Notes under the pieces: model-generated
What the model saw: only the letters and a program-made list of their open reading frames with translations
What the model was told of the DNA's origin: nothing
Databases searched by the model: none
Shown here: in pieces, positions 23,076 through 34,998 of the stretch
Numbering within the stretch: the first letter of the stretch is position 1
Layout: the number at the start of each line of letters is the position of its first letter
Made by a program: the position numbers and the translations under genes
NCBI RefSeq assembly: GCF_025780085.1
Contig: NZ_JAOXHL010000002.1
Coordinates: 62,001 to 126,000 of the forward strand
Direction of reading: 5' to 3'
From: Ureaplasma miroungigenitalium
Lineage (GTDB): Bacteria > Bacillota_I > Bacilli_A > Mycoplasmatales > Mycoplasmoidaceae
Length of the DNA stretch: 64,000 nt

Positions 23076-23749
23076 TGATTATGTCTCAATACCTTTACTC
23101 CCTTTTAGCTTTTAGCGCTGATCTAAAAGAACGCAAACAACAAATTAAACAATTTAAAACTCATGGTTTTCGCAGATGTCATTTTGATGTCATGGATCAA
23201 ATATATGTTGCTAATAAAGCATTTACACCCGCTGATTTGCAGTTATTAAACCAAAACCAAATTGCAGTTCACGTACATTTAATGGTCATTGATCCAGTTA
23301 ATTACATCCAATTATATTTACACGAAAATATTCAGGCTTTATCTTTCCATTTTGAAATGCAAGATGTACAAACTAATTTAGTATGCATTCAAACACTTAA
23401 GAAACACCAGATTAAAGCCGGGATTGCTTTACATCCTTATGTAAAGATTAGTGATTATTTATATTTACTTAAAGAAGTTGATTATGTTACGCTGATGTCT
23501 GTTGTCCCTGGTAAAGGTGGTCAAGCCTTCCTAGCACAAACAGATGATCGTCTAGTTGAATTAATCAATCTACGAGAACAACACGCCTTAAACTTTGAAA
23601 TCGAAATTGATGGCGGAATTACCTTAGATATAATCGACAAATACAAAAACCAAATCGACTATTATGTCTCTGGTTCCTTCTTAGTTAAAAAAATTGATCA
23701 ATTAGCTGAAGTTCAAAAAACATTTAAAACATTAGTTCGACCAAAATAA
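23075..23749 (+). CDS. rpe: Ribulose-phosphate 3-epimerase
   Basis: Interconverts ribulose-5-phosphate and xylulose-5-phosphate in the pentose phosphate pathway. The 224-residue TIM barrel shows CHFDVMD (family HxDVMDG), VHVHLMV (HLM), TLMSVVPGKGGQAF (the PGxGGQ phosphate loop) and EIEIDGGI with the catalytic Asp. The first strand SLLAFSADL replaces the usual PSILSADF. The ATG at 23075 overlaps the lipoprotein stop; a second ATG at 23081 is equally possible. Followed by a strong terminator. Confidence 0.93.
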   Translation: MIMSQYLYSLLAFSADLKERKQQIKQFKTHGFRRCHFDVMDQIYVANKAFTPADLQLLNQNQIAVHVHLMVIDPVNYIQLYLHENIQALSFHFEMQDVQTNLVCIQTLKKHQIKAGIALHPYVKISDYLYLLKEVDYVTLMSVVPGKGGQAFLAQTDDRLVELINLREQHALNFEIEIDGGITLDIIDKYKNQIDYYVSGSFLVKKIDQLAEVQKTFKTLVRPK

Positions 23750-23781
23750 AAACACCACATTGAATTGCTGGTGTTTTTTTA
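23748..23781 (+). terminator. Terminator after rpe
   Basis: Stem AAAAACACCA / TGGTGTTTTT (23748-23757 and 23769-23778) with an 11-nt loop and a following T-run. Confidence 0.9.
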
Positions 23782-23995
23782 TTAATTATTTATCATCATT
23801 TTTTAGGTTGCTTGATTAATCTTTAATTGAACTAATGCCATATGATGAAGCTTAAAACAACATCGGCAATAACCATATTTGCAACCAACGCCATTTTTTG
23901 TTAGAACATCTTAGACTTAACTATGATTATAAGAACATAGTTAAACATCGTAAGTTACCTAAAATGCTAACAAAAACATATAATCTTCTAAAAGG
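23782..23995. other. Gene-poor stretch before tmRNA with an inverted repeat
   Basis: No convincing gene. TTAACTATG / CATAGTTAA forms a 9-bp inverted repeat around 23916-23943. On the minus strand a short open stretch of about 35 codons reads with clustered Cys and His (GCKYGYCRCCFKLHH); it has no start and is closed by a stop on both sides. It might be a remnant, but this is not established. Confidence 0.4.
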
Positions 23996-24025
23996 TTATT
24001 GGTTTGATAAAAACTATATTATAAT
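23996..24025 (+). promoter_or_regulatory. tmRNA promoter
   Basis: Perfect TATAAT at 24020-24025, nine bases before the mature tmRNA 5' end. The -35 is weak: TTATTG at 23996-24001 with an 18-nt spacer. Confidence 0.65.
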
Positions 24026-24033
24026 ATTTAAAC

Positions 24034-24445
24034 GGGGATGAACTTGGATTCGACGTGAAGAATTCGTTTTTAACGGCAGTGGGGTATGCCCCTTATAGCT
24101 GTGAGGTTTTTTATAAACGCTAAACAAACAAACAAACAAGAAGTTTCATTTGCTCACTTAGCAATGGCTTCTGCTAACAACCAACAATTAGCTTACGCTT
24201 TTTAATTAATTGTTAGTTAGTTATTTTAATTATTACTGTTGGTGATTAATCTAGCTTCATTTGACAACAGCGCTTTTTAAAGTTTTTAATTTATTCCTTT
24301 AAAAAAGTCGTACGATAATGAATTCTAAAATAATTATAAGTTCGTTTTATTACTTCGTTATTTTAGTATTTTAAAATAAAACTAAACTGTAGAAGTTATT
24401 AATTAAGCTTTGCGGAAAGGGGTTCGAACCCCCTCATCTCCACCA
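24034..24445 (+). ncRNA. ssrA: Transfer-messenger RNA (tmRNA)
   Basis: Rescues stalled ribosomes by trans-translation. The 5' end GGGGATG pairs with CATCTCC before the 3' ACCA, making the tRNA-like acceptor stem, and GGTTCGAACC forms the T arm. Length including CCA is 412 nt. The tag frame runs from a resume codon GCT at 24119 to TAA at 24203-24205, giving 28 residues that begin AKQTNKQEV and end NQQLAYAF. The long tag is typical of mycoplasmas and lacks the classical ALAA end. A run of AAAC units precedes the tag core. The 5' promoter and 3' terminator fit a single-gene unit. Confidence 0.96.
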
Positions 24446-24490
24446 TCACGAAAATAGTATTAAACTGTGCAATTCAGTTATTTGTGACCA

Positions 24491-24520
24491 AAAAACCAAG
24501 AGTATTAGCTCTTGGTTTTT
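24491..24520. terminator. Bidirectional terminator between tmRNA and glpK
   Basis: Twelve-bp perfect stem AAAAACCAAGAG / CTCTTGGTTTTT with a 6-nt loop. A-rich on one side and T-rich on the other, it can serve both the plus-strand tmRNA and the minus-strand glpK unit, whose stop is at 24521. Confidence 0.9.
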
Positions 24521-26032
<1,512 letters not shown>

Positions 26033-26037
26033 ATTTA

Positions 26038-26634
26038 TTATCCTTGTGAGTGATTAATACTAATCGGTTTATCTAGACAATCAAATGATTGGGAAATAAT
26101 TTGCGATTCACTATCCAAAAAACGTGCTTGTTTTCATATAAAAGTATCAGTTTGCGCAGATGCCTCATCTAATGTTGGCAAACTATAAGACACATGACGT
26201 TCTTTGATTAAATCAGGAACCTTTACTGGAATTGTTCAAGTCATTTGTTCGCCTGTGTTTTCATTTTGCACATCCATTTGTAAATAAGCAATATCAGCCA
26301 TTGATTTATTGGGAGAGAAAATTTGTTGGGCGATAGGTTCGTAGAATTTAATTAGTTTGAATTCTAAAACAACTGATGACGCTTCTAATGTTAATTCAGT
26401 GATTAACGTGTTGCCTAAAATATTTGATAAATTCAAGGGATATTGATAGCTTTGTACTGCGTATGGAATATCTTTTGGTTCTTGAAAGTTATAAATATTC
26501 TTTTTGTAATCATCAAAAGTCTCTTCTTTTTGCTGACTACAAGCAACTAAACAAGGAACTGTGATTAAGAAAAAAGATGATCCCAAAAGACTCTTTAGAA
26601 TTATTTTTTGTTTGTTAGTCATGTTTGTGGGCAT
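26038..26634 (-). CDS. Small lipoprotein of unknown function
   Basis: Predicted lipoprotein of 198 residues. The N-terminus MPTNMTNKQKIILK is followed by a hydrophobic stretch and the lipobox CLVAC, with the acceptor cysteine at 32. The mature part is hydrophilic with a central beta-rich look (NTLITELTLEASSVVLEF) and one TGA-Trp that would truncate it under the standard code. No family is recognised. The first ATG overlaps the upstream deoxyribosyltransferase gene by 20 nt; the ATG at 26622 is an alternative start. It sits between nucleoside salvage and glycerol kinase genes in one probable operon. Confidence 0.8.
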
Positions 26635-27100
26635 TAATCTTCTGAATTAATTCAGGAATATTTGTAGCAATGCTGCCATTGGCCTTAATTGCTCCTACAA
26701 CGAACAAATTAACATAAGCATATTGTGATTCACATGGTTGCATTAATAATTGAGTTTTAGCTTGTTCATCATTTCAATTATACATACGACGTGAGTCTGT
26801 ATATAACCCAATAATCGGTTTCTTTAAGGCAGCAAAATAACCAATTTCCGTACATACCCCATTATCAATTGTTAGCCCATCTAAAACAGCTACTAACAAA
26901 TCACATTGATCTAATTCATTTCTATCAGCTTCATAAATTTTTAACGAATCAGCACATTGTGTTTTATCGTTAATAGCAAAGTTTTCTTGTGGTAAATATA
27001 CACTATATTTCGTTTGTTCGCGAATTGCGGCCACAACTTTCTTATTAAAATCTAATTCAGCTTCACTAAATAAAGCATTGGCAAAATAAATTCGTGCCAT
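26615..27100 (-). CDS. Nucleoside 2-deoxyribosyltransferase
   Basis: Exchanges the base of 2'-deoxynucleosides through a glycosyl-enzyme intermediate. The 161-residue protein begins MARIYFANALFSEAE and shows DQCDLLVAVLDG and NGVCTEIGYFAALKKPIIGL, where the Glu of TEIG is the expected nucleophile, then TDSRRMYNW. Length and motifs fit the family. AAGGAG stands 8 nt before the ATG. In wall-less parasites it lets a single deoxyribose source serve several bases; deoA in the window uses the same substrates. Confidence 0.9.
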
Positions 27101-27117
27101 AAAGTTCTCCTTTTTTT

Positions 27118-27987
27118 CTAATCATCATAATCAGATCGGTCATCTGTTCAATCACAACCTGTTGTTTCCGCTTTTTTAATTGCACAATGATCATTCACGG
27201 CTAATGATCGCAAGTCTAAATCGGCCACCTTTTTATCTTCGTCCATAAATCATAAATTGAATTCTTTACCATTCATTAGAGCGGCCATAAAGTTATTATA
27301 AGCTAAGCGTAATTTCTTATCATCAGCGTGATAAAAATTCCGATTTAAAAAGTCTTTCATGCCGTCGCGAGTAGTAAACCCTTCCATCGGGCATCCACAC
27401 GGAACAACGGGCATATTATCAATTGTTTTCGCTGCTCTAATAATATCTTTTTCACGACATAAAATTAGTGGGCGAATAAACATCATCTGTTCTTTATCCA
27501 TAAACATTGATGGTTTGAAAGTAGCAATTCGGCCTTCATAAATCATATTCATAAAGAATGTTTCAATCGCATCGTCGGCGTGGTGTCCCATAGCTACTTT
27601 GTTGCAATTTAATCTTTTAGCTGTTTGGATTAAAATAGCTTTTTTTAATTTTGAGCATAACGAACATTGAATTTTATTTTTATGCATGTTAGCCCGTAGA
27701 ATTTCCCCCATATTAGTTTCTTCGATATGAAAGTAAATTCCCTGCTCTTTTCAGAAGTTAATAATCGGTTCATAGTCGATATGGCATAAATTCATTTTTA
27801 AATGGATTCCAACGACTTCAATATCCCAATTATAATTTTTCTTCATCATCTTTTTAAAGATTCCAAGGGCGTATAAAAGAGTCATCGAATCTTTACCACC
27901 TGAAACACCAACACAAATTTTGTCATGATTTTGAATTAAATCAAAAATCTTGTTAGCTTTGATAATATTACCAATAATTTTACGCAT
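27118..27987 (-). CDS. TtcA-like PP-loop tRNA thiolase
   Basis: ATP-pyrophosphatase family enzyme of 289 residues. The PP-loop SGGKDS is at 29-34, GHHADD at 134-139. Cysteines C108-x2-C111 (QCSLCSK) and C196/C198 (PVVPCGCPM) reproduce the CxxC plus third Cys that hold the 4Fe-4S cluster in TtcA, the enzyme for 2-thiocytidine at tRNA position 32. TilS lacks these cysteines, so lysidine synthase is unlikely. An acidic C-terminal tail (DWTDDRSDYDD) is unusual. The cluster need links it to the suf operon. It starts 2 nt after the stop of the giant permease gene. Confidence 0.88.
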
Positions 27988-27989
27988 AA

Positions 27990-30900
27990 TTATTCCCTCT
28001 TCGATGCACTAGCAACATCTGATTTTTTTAATGCATAATATGCAATTGCTCATAAAATAATGAAAATAACCGTTAAAGCCAAGATAATGACCACAAAATG
28101 TCATACGACAAAGACACTTGGGATGAAGATTGTAAAGGCATTAAAGATTGCTTGGTTAAACATGCCAATTAAACCAATACTAAATGGCACTGCTAAAATG
28201 ATTCCAATTAATAGGGCTGGTAAGAAAGATAGTAGGAATAAAACCGCATTTTTTTGGTTTGAATATCCCATGTTCTTTAACATACGTGCAATTTTTAATA
28301 AATCATTAAATGAGTTTGTAATCATTAAAATAATTGTTAATAAGATAATTAACATAAATAAGAAAATGATTGTAATTTCGATTTTGTTAATTGTGTTGTT
28401 CGCTGTCTGATACACGTTAAACATAACATCGACCGGTTCCACATTACTGATTAAAGCTTGATAAGTACTGTAACCATATTTCTTAACTAATAAGTCAATA
28501 ACATGTCCGGCTTGGGCACGTTCATCTCCGAATTGGCGTAAGTAATCTTTTAATTCAACAATATCATGGAAGTCTTCTAAAGCATTTAATAACAGCTTTT
28601 GAGAGTGATAAATTAATGATTGGGCTTGTTGAGGATCATTTGCCTTCATTAAATCATCTGATGATGGATTAATGATATTGTTAATTAAATTAATGTTTTG
28701 TTGAGATTTACTTCAACGTTCTTGTACTGGATATAATCCACTTAGTGAGAAAATAGGCGTGATGTTCGTTAAAATATCAGGGCTCTTTTTATTTGTGAAA
28801 ATACCATTAAACGGATAGATTGTGTTGTTCGCTTGTGTTGAACTATATGGATCAGCATGCAAATCTAATAAATGAGCAGCTTGATGAATATTAGTGTAAA
28901 TTTGTAATTCCTGATTATTATCACTAATAGCGACAACCTTCAAAGTCGCAGTATGATTTTGTTTATGTGATGATAAACGATCAGTGTGGTTATTAATCTT
29001 AATCGTTAATGTATTCCCAATACCTAAATTATAGTATTTAGCAAAGACATTATTAATGATGACTGGAATCACATCTTTTTCTTGATTGTTAAACAGTAAA
29101 TCGTTAATTTTTGTTTCTTTATGACTCAATAATACAGCATGTGAATCATCAACTAAACCAATCAACTTAATAGCCTTTTGTTTTTGTTTTTCATTGGTTG
29201 AATTGCTATTAATTTTTGTCACATTAGCATCCACATAAACAAATGGTTCATCGTATTCTTCATTTTCATTTTTATATGGGTCTAAAACCAAGGTATTAAA
29301 GCTAATTCCCCCTCATTTTTGTTTGAATAATGGATTTCAGTTAGGGTGGGTTAATAAGACATAGTGAATGTAATCTAAGTGTACTTTATTAGCAATGTTA
29401 TTGTTTTCTGCTTGGTTTGTCGCTTTTTTCGAATCAATATCATAATGAACATAATACGTTTGATTAGTTAAATGTATTTCCTCGTTAGTTTTAATATTTT
29501 TCACGCAATAAACTGGTTGCTCATCAATTATTTTGGTATCAAATTGCAAGTCGTTTCAATCGTCTACCAACAATTCGAAATTACTCTTTGCATTATCTTT
29601 ATCAAACAATGTGAAAGCGATTTTTTGATTTAGATATTTACTAGCTATAAAGGCTTTGAAAATCGGTAATGTAAAGTTTTGTTGGTATTTAAATGATCCT
29701 TGTTCATTTTCTTTTAAGAACCGCGCACGTAAATACGAACTGAAAGAAACTTGGAAATTAGCAAATTTGCGATCATTCCTGTAGGTATCAAAATATCAAT
29801 CATCAAAGAAATGGAAGTTAGTAATTAAATCATTTTCTAATTTAAATTCTGCTTGGTCTTCTTTGTAATAAACGTGGGCTAAAGCTAATCCACTATGTGT
29901 ATCGTTGATTTCAAATGATTGGTTAGTAGTTCATTGTTGCTTGTTTTCATCAAAACTAATAACTAAACGCAGATATTGGAAATTAATTTGATCATCAAGT
30001 AAACGAATATCAAAAACATAATTTTTTGTCTTGTCAAATTGATGATGTGGGCTTTGTTTAATTAACTCACGTAAATAAGTCATTAAGTCATTGTTGTTAC
30101 GAACAATTTTTAAGCTTTGGTAATCTTTAATTTTTAAAACATCATAAGCTAATTTAGCCAGTCGGTTTTTTGTCTCTTGATCAGTGTTTGTTGCTTTGAA
30201 CTGATTACTTAAAATACTATGATCATTAACACTTGTTGATGCTCATAAATCGTATTGACGATTAACCATATATAATGAGTTTTCAGGAATTAAAGATCGC
30301 GTGATTTCTCATGGATTCGTAATTTGGTTAGCTAAACCAAAATTAAAGTCTAAAAATTGTTTAATTTGGAAGGCATTTGTTAGATAACCAATATCGTATT
30401 TAGTCCGAATATCATCCTTCTCACCAAATAATTTAAGGTTAAGATAATTATTTAATAACGGTGAGATACGCACATCATTAGAATAATCTGAAACACCATA
30501 ATTTTGGTTTAAATCTTCAGTATTATCAGGAATACGTAAATTAACCCCTAGCTTGTCTGATCAAACACTATGGAACTGACTAGATTGCTTAGTTGGCGAG
30601 TTAAATTCAATAGCAAAGCGGTAACGTTTAGTTGTTAAACTTGAATTCATCGAATCCACTATTTTACTTCTCGTATTAGTTACAAATAAAATTAAACCAA
30701 AAGAGAACATTATCATTAAAGATAATAAAATTACCCGCGATAGTGATGAGAAGGATAAGATGAAGGCATAACGCGTGAATCCCATGTTTTCACGTGCGGG
30801 ATGTCTTGTTCATAAACGAACAAATCAAGAAACTTTATTACTTTCAATTCCACTCATTAAATCTGTTGCGTTTTTGTTTGTTAATTTTCATAACATTAAA

Positions 30901-33143
30901 CTTACGATGCCCGCAAAAATTAAGAATGGAATTATAATAACGGTCATTAGTTCCCCAAAATTAAATGTTATTGTTTGGGTTGGCACCATCCAATAATCTT
31001 TTAGAAGATCAATGGCAAATGATTGACTAAAGTGTGCGCTAACGAAAGCAATAATCCCCATAAATAAACAAGGGATAATACCTACTGTTAAAAAACTTGC
31101 AATAATTTTTCAACGATTAACTCCGTTGGCCATTAAGTTTCCAATTGTAATTTTGTTTTGTGAGATAAAACGATTAACGATAATAACAATAACAAAAATT
31201 GATAGTGCTAAAATCAGTAAAGTAATTAGGGAAGAGAAGGTTTGGATTGTTGTGGTAATTTTTCGAACAAACACTAACCGTAAAGGAGCTGGTGTTATTT
31301 TATTGTTCGTATCTTCAGCAACATAAGCTGCATCAATTTGTGAAGGTCAGCTCATAACTTCGTTGGCAACAATTCATTTATTTAAATCTGTTGTAAACTG
31401 TTTAATTAAACCTTCGTCTTTAGTGTTCAAACGAATATATAAGTTATTTTCAATGGGATTTGAACGGAAGCCATCAAATGTTCGTTCAAACCCATTGTTG
31501 TTGACGTATATTAAAGCTTCTTTTTCGGGGTTTGGGATTAGAGATGAGAAATTAATAATCGGGAACATGTAGTTCGGTGTTAGCCCTGTTTTAATTAATA
31601 AATAAGGTGTTGTGTCTACATAAACCTTAAATTCATCACTAATACTATTGAAATATTTTTCAAAAGCTTCTTGGGTATGGATTTTACTTATGTTTTCTAA
31701 ATAAAGATTAGCATCATAAACCTTCTTGTTATGTTGTTTTAAAAAGAAGGGTGTAGATACGGCTAGATATGATGTTTGCATATCAAAATATGCTGGAATT
31801 GGGACACCGGCTGGAATAAATGAGAAACTCATACGGTGAGCCTTAGCAACCACGTTTACTTCTTGCATTGATGCTATACCTTTTTTAGAAGGATAGAGAA
31901 TTAGTAGGAATTGGGTAGCAACCTTACGTGCTGTTTGAGCGGTAAAAGTTGGATCATTGTGATAAGTTTTTAAATCTAAAGGGTCATATTCAGGATGTTG
32001 TTTAGCATATTCATTTGCTTGCACAAAATCTGCATATAATTGATTGTTGTCCCCTCATTTCGCATAAACTAATTGAGCCAAGATGAAACGACGTGCAGCA
32101 ATTGAATTGGGTAAATCAGCCATCGTGTTCAAATCAACAACGTTTGTTTCTTTTTTAAAATCTGAATCAATCTTGATTCGATCATAGTAAGTTTGATAAA
32201 TTAAGCCATTTGGGTTAGCATTATTTTTATTAATTACAAAGTCTTTTCACGTCTTCTTAGCTGGTGAAGCTAAGTTAGCTTGTTGATCAATTAATGCAAT
32301 AATTGAATTTCTTAAAGTATTTAAACCTTCCTCGCCATTATTAATTTGAGCTGGCAGTTCGTGTAATAAATAATTTCAAATCGTTAAGTGATCACGTAAA
32401 ATTTTGGCGTGATTTTCATAACGCAATCGGTAAATAAAATGTATATTATTTGTATCATTTAAAAATGCTTGGTTTTGCAAGAAAGCTTGGTAAACAGCTA
32501 AATAAGAAGGAACTTGTTTAGCTTGTAAAACCGCTTCTGTTTGTTCATAAACTGTTTTAGGGTCATTAATCACTTGCGCTTTTAATTCATTCTCGTTTAG
32601 TGTTGAAACATCGTCACTAAAAAGTGAAGCATTGAAATACTTATCTTTCGCTGCTACGATATAGTCCTGTACGTCATTTTGGGCTAATAAATAAATTTGA
32701 TTTAAATCATAACTAACAAAATTATATTTATCTAAAACATCAATTGTTGTGGCATCAAAAGTGTTTAGGCTTTGGTTGTTATTATATTGTAATAATTGGT
32801 AGTTAACATCTTGTTGCGGCGCATTAACTATTAATGCTCGCGTTCTTTCGTAAGTTAAATCAATCCCTTTAGTTTGATAAAAGGTTTTTAATTCATTTAA
32901 ACGGGCTTCGAGTTTTTTTTGAGCAGCATCCTTGTTTTGATCATTATAAAATTCATTAACAACCACATTGTGTAATTTTTGTTCATCAACTAATTTATTG
33001 TAGGATTGTTTCAAACTTGTTGAAGTGTTCTTCAATAGTGAAAAAGCAAAAACACTAATAAAAATTAATGACCCCAATCCAATAAATGAACCTTTATTTT
33101 TTCACAAATAGGCATAAAAGTTTTTAATTAATCTTCAAAACAT
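27990..33143 (-). CDS. Giant FtsX/MacB-type ABC permease
   Basis: Membrane protein of 1717 residues, read through many TGA-Trp codons as a single frame. Architecture: an N-terminal membrane segment (GSFIGLGSLIFISVFAFSLL), a large extracellular region to about residue 580, a block of membrane helices at about 590-800 (the region 30750-31360), a second long extracellular domain, and a C-terminal helix block (IEITIIFLFMLIILLTIILM, then LLSFLPALLIGIILAVPF). This 1+3+3 layout is that of FtsX-like permeases and matches in size the M. genitalium MG468 type. MG468 has an adjacent ATPase, but none is next to this gene. The substrate is unknown; lipid or lipoprotein transport or a mechanotransduction role is possible. 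AAGGAAG precedes the ATG at 33143. Confidence 0.85.
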
Positions 33144-33146
33144 AAG

Positions 33147-33503
33147 TTATTCTTCCTTTGCCAACAATTCATTTAAAAATTGTTTAAGATTTCTGTCATG
33201 TGACAATGTTGGATAAGACTTTTTCTTATTTTTGATTAATATCGGGTGGATAATTTTGTAATTTAATGCAGGCATCTTACGTTCGTGATCATAAAAAAGA
33301 TACATAAATTTATAGTATTTGTTTTCTGCAAAAATTTTAGCGATATCAATCGGCTTAAAATCAGATACATTATGTTTTAAACAATAGGCATAACTATTAT
33401 CTTTGAGTTGCAAATAAACAGCTTGGTCATCGTATCGAATAACTTTGGCCAACACTATTTGTAATTTGCTTTTCGGTTTTTTAAAATTATTTGTTGATTT
33501 CAT
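33147..33503 (-). CDS. Small S1-like RNA-binding protein (tentative)
   Basis: A 118-residue basic protein. The central pattern LQIVLAKVIRYDDQAVYLQL, then ...CLKHNVSDF and LNYKIIHP, resembles an S1/OB fold with the usual order of strands, and lysines dominate the N-terminus. This is a fold-level impression, not a secure match. The ATG at 33503 is preferred to a TTG two codons earlier. Its stop is 3 nt from the start of the giant permease gene, and AAGGAAGAATAA, which overlaps its own stop, is that gene's ribosome-binding site. Confidence 0.6.
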   Translation of the reverse strand: MKSTNNFKKPKSKLQIVLAKVIRYDDQAVYLQLKDNSYAYCLKHNVSDFKPIDIAKIFAENKYYKFMYLFYDHERKMPALNYKIIHPILIKNKKKSYPTLSHDRNLKQFLNELLAKEE

Positions 33504-33602
33504 AGACAACTACTTTCAATCATGTTATATAAGTTTGCGATTAAACACAAGATATTAATATAATATTTAATATAATATTATAAAGCAGAAAAAGAGGTAA
33601 TT

Positions 33603-34148
33603 ATGAAACTAAATGTCACAATTGAAATTCCAAAACATTCAAATATTAAATATGAGTACGACCGTGTAACGAAAGAAATCAACGTTGATCGTATCTTGTA
33701 TGGAGCTAATTCATACCCCCAAAATTATGGGTTTATTCGCGAAGCGTTAGACTACGACGGTGATGAATTAGATGCTTTAATTATAGCCGACCAAGCTTTT
33801 AATCCAGGAATTAATGTTCCAGTTCGTCTATTAGGAGCAATGAAAATGATTGATGGCGGAGAAACAGATACGAAATTAATCACTGTGATTGATTGCGATC
33901 CACGTTATAACCACATCCAAACATTAGATGATGTCCCAGCTCATCTTTTAAAAGAAATTAAAGATTTCTTTGAAAATTACAAAAATCTTCAAAATAAAAC
34001 AGTTTTAATCAATGGTTTTGAAAACCAAGAATGAGCGATTAATGAATATCAAGAATGTAAAGCCTTGATGGACGAATATAAGGATATGGATAAAGCTGAA
34101 TTCGTCCAATTAATGCGTTCAAAACACCCTGAGAAATATACTAACTAA
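33603..34148 (+). CDS. ppa: Inorganic pyrophosphatase (family I)
   Basis: Hydrolyses PPi to drive biosynthetic reactions. The 181-residue protein shows EYDRVTKEINVDRILYG, SYPQNYGFI, DYDGDELDALI (the DxDxxD-type metal site, with the usual Pro replaced by Glu), and DCDPRYNHI. It begins with ATG at 33603 after AAGAGGTAATT. First gene of a plus-strand unit ppa-lspA-rluD-tsaB; lspA begins 1 nt after its stop. Confidence 0.95.
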
Positions 34149-34149
34149 A

Positions 34150-34998
34150 ATGCGTTTAACAAATAATCCTTTTATTAAAATACATGAAAAGCTAAAACAA
34201 ATTACGTTGTTTGACAAGTCATTAAAAAAAGTTAAATCAACTGGTTTTCGTAAATATTTACAAAAACTTTTCCGACTTGACACAATTGTTTATAAAATTA
34301 TTAGCTTTGTAGTCATTAGTTTAATTGTTTTTTTATCAGGTTTTCTTTTACGTCAACATTACTTAGATGTTGTTTTACAACCTGATCAAAAACTAATTAG
34401 CGGTTTATTTCATTTTACGATTAACAATGGGTTAGGTTTAGGACAGCTTTCCCAAAAAAGTCATCACTTAGTCTTTTTTGTACAATCGATTCCGATTGTG
34501 ATTGGCTTTTTGGCTATCTTCGCTTTAGCAAATCCCGCCTATTATATTTGCTTAATGTTCATTGTTTTTTCAACAATGGGGAATGTTATTGACCGATCTA
34601 TTGACGAACCATTAGAACTGTTAAATTTATATCCTGAAATCTTTAAAAATGCCGGTACTGGTGGCGGAAATGACATTAAATACGGAGTCGTAGATTATTG
34701 AATTTTTGCCAAATCAATAATTAATTTATTTGACGTTTACATCGTTGTTTTTGTATGTTTATTAATTTTATATCTACTAAGTACAATGATTATTTCGTTT
34801 GTTAAAGCAAAAAACGAAGGAAAAGATTCAAAAATTAAAGAACACCGTGAAGACAATGACACTGATCAATTAGCTAAAGATGAAGATTTAGAAATCACAA
34901 CGGTTGATAAAAATCCATTTGGTTGAGATGTTGTAGATCAAAGAGATGATCATAAACACAAAAAAACTAAGAAGGAAAATGATTCAGATGAAGAGTAA
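34150..34998 (+). CDS. lspA: Lipoprotein signal peptidase, extended
   Basis: Aspartyl protease that removes signal peptides of lipoproteins, several of which are encoded in this window. Four membrane segments are seen (near 50-68, 103-125, 128-145 and 190-215). The catalytic region has FTINNGLGLGQL, GNVIDR (first Asp) and, after the TGA-Trp, NLFDVYIVVF (second Asp). At 282 residues it is longer than the usual 150-200: there is a charged N-terminal arm of about 45 residues and an acidic-basic C-terminal tail of about 60 (KNEGKDSKIKEHREDNDTD onward). Confidence 0.9.

Noticed and set aside
24120-24141. AAAC tandem run looking like a microsatellite
   Set aside because: It is part of the tmRNA tag reading frame and its flank, so it is explained by that gene.
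27990-33143. Many short ORFs suggesting a decayed gene region
   Set aside because: All lie in one frame, broken only by TGA, with membrane segments in a sensible order; not a pseudogene.
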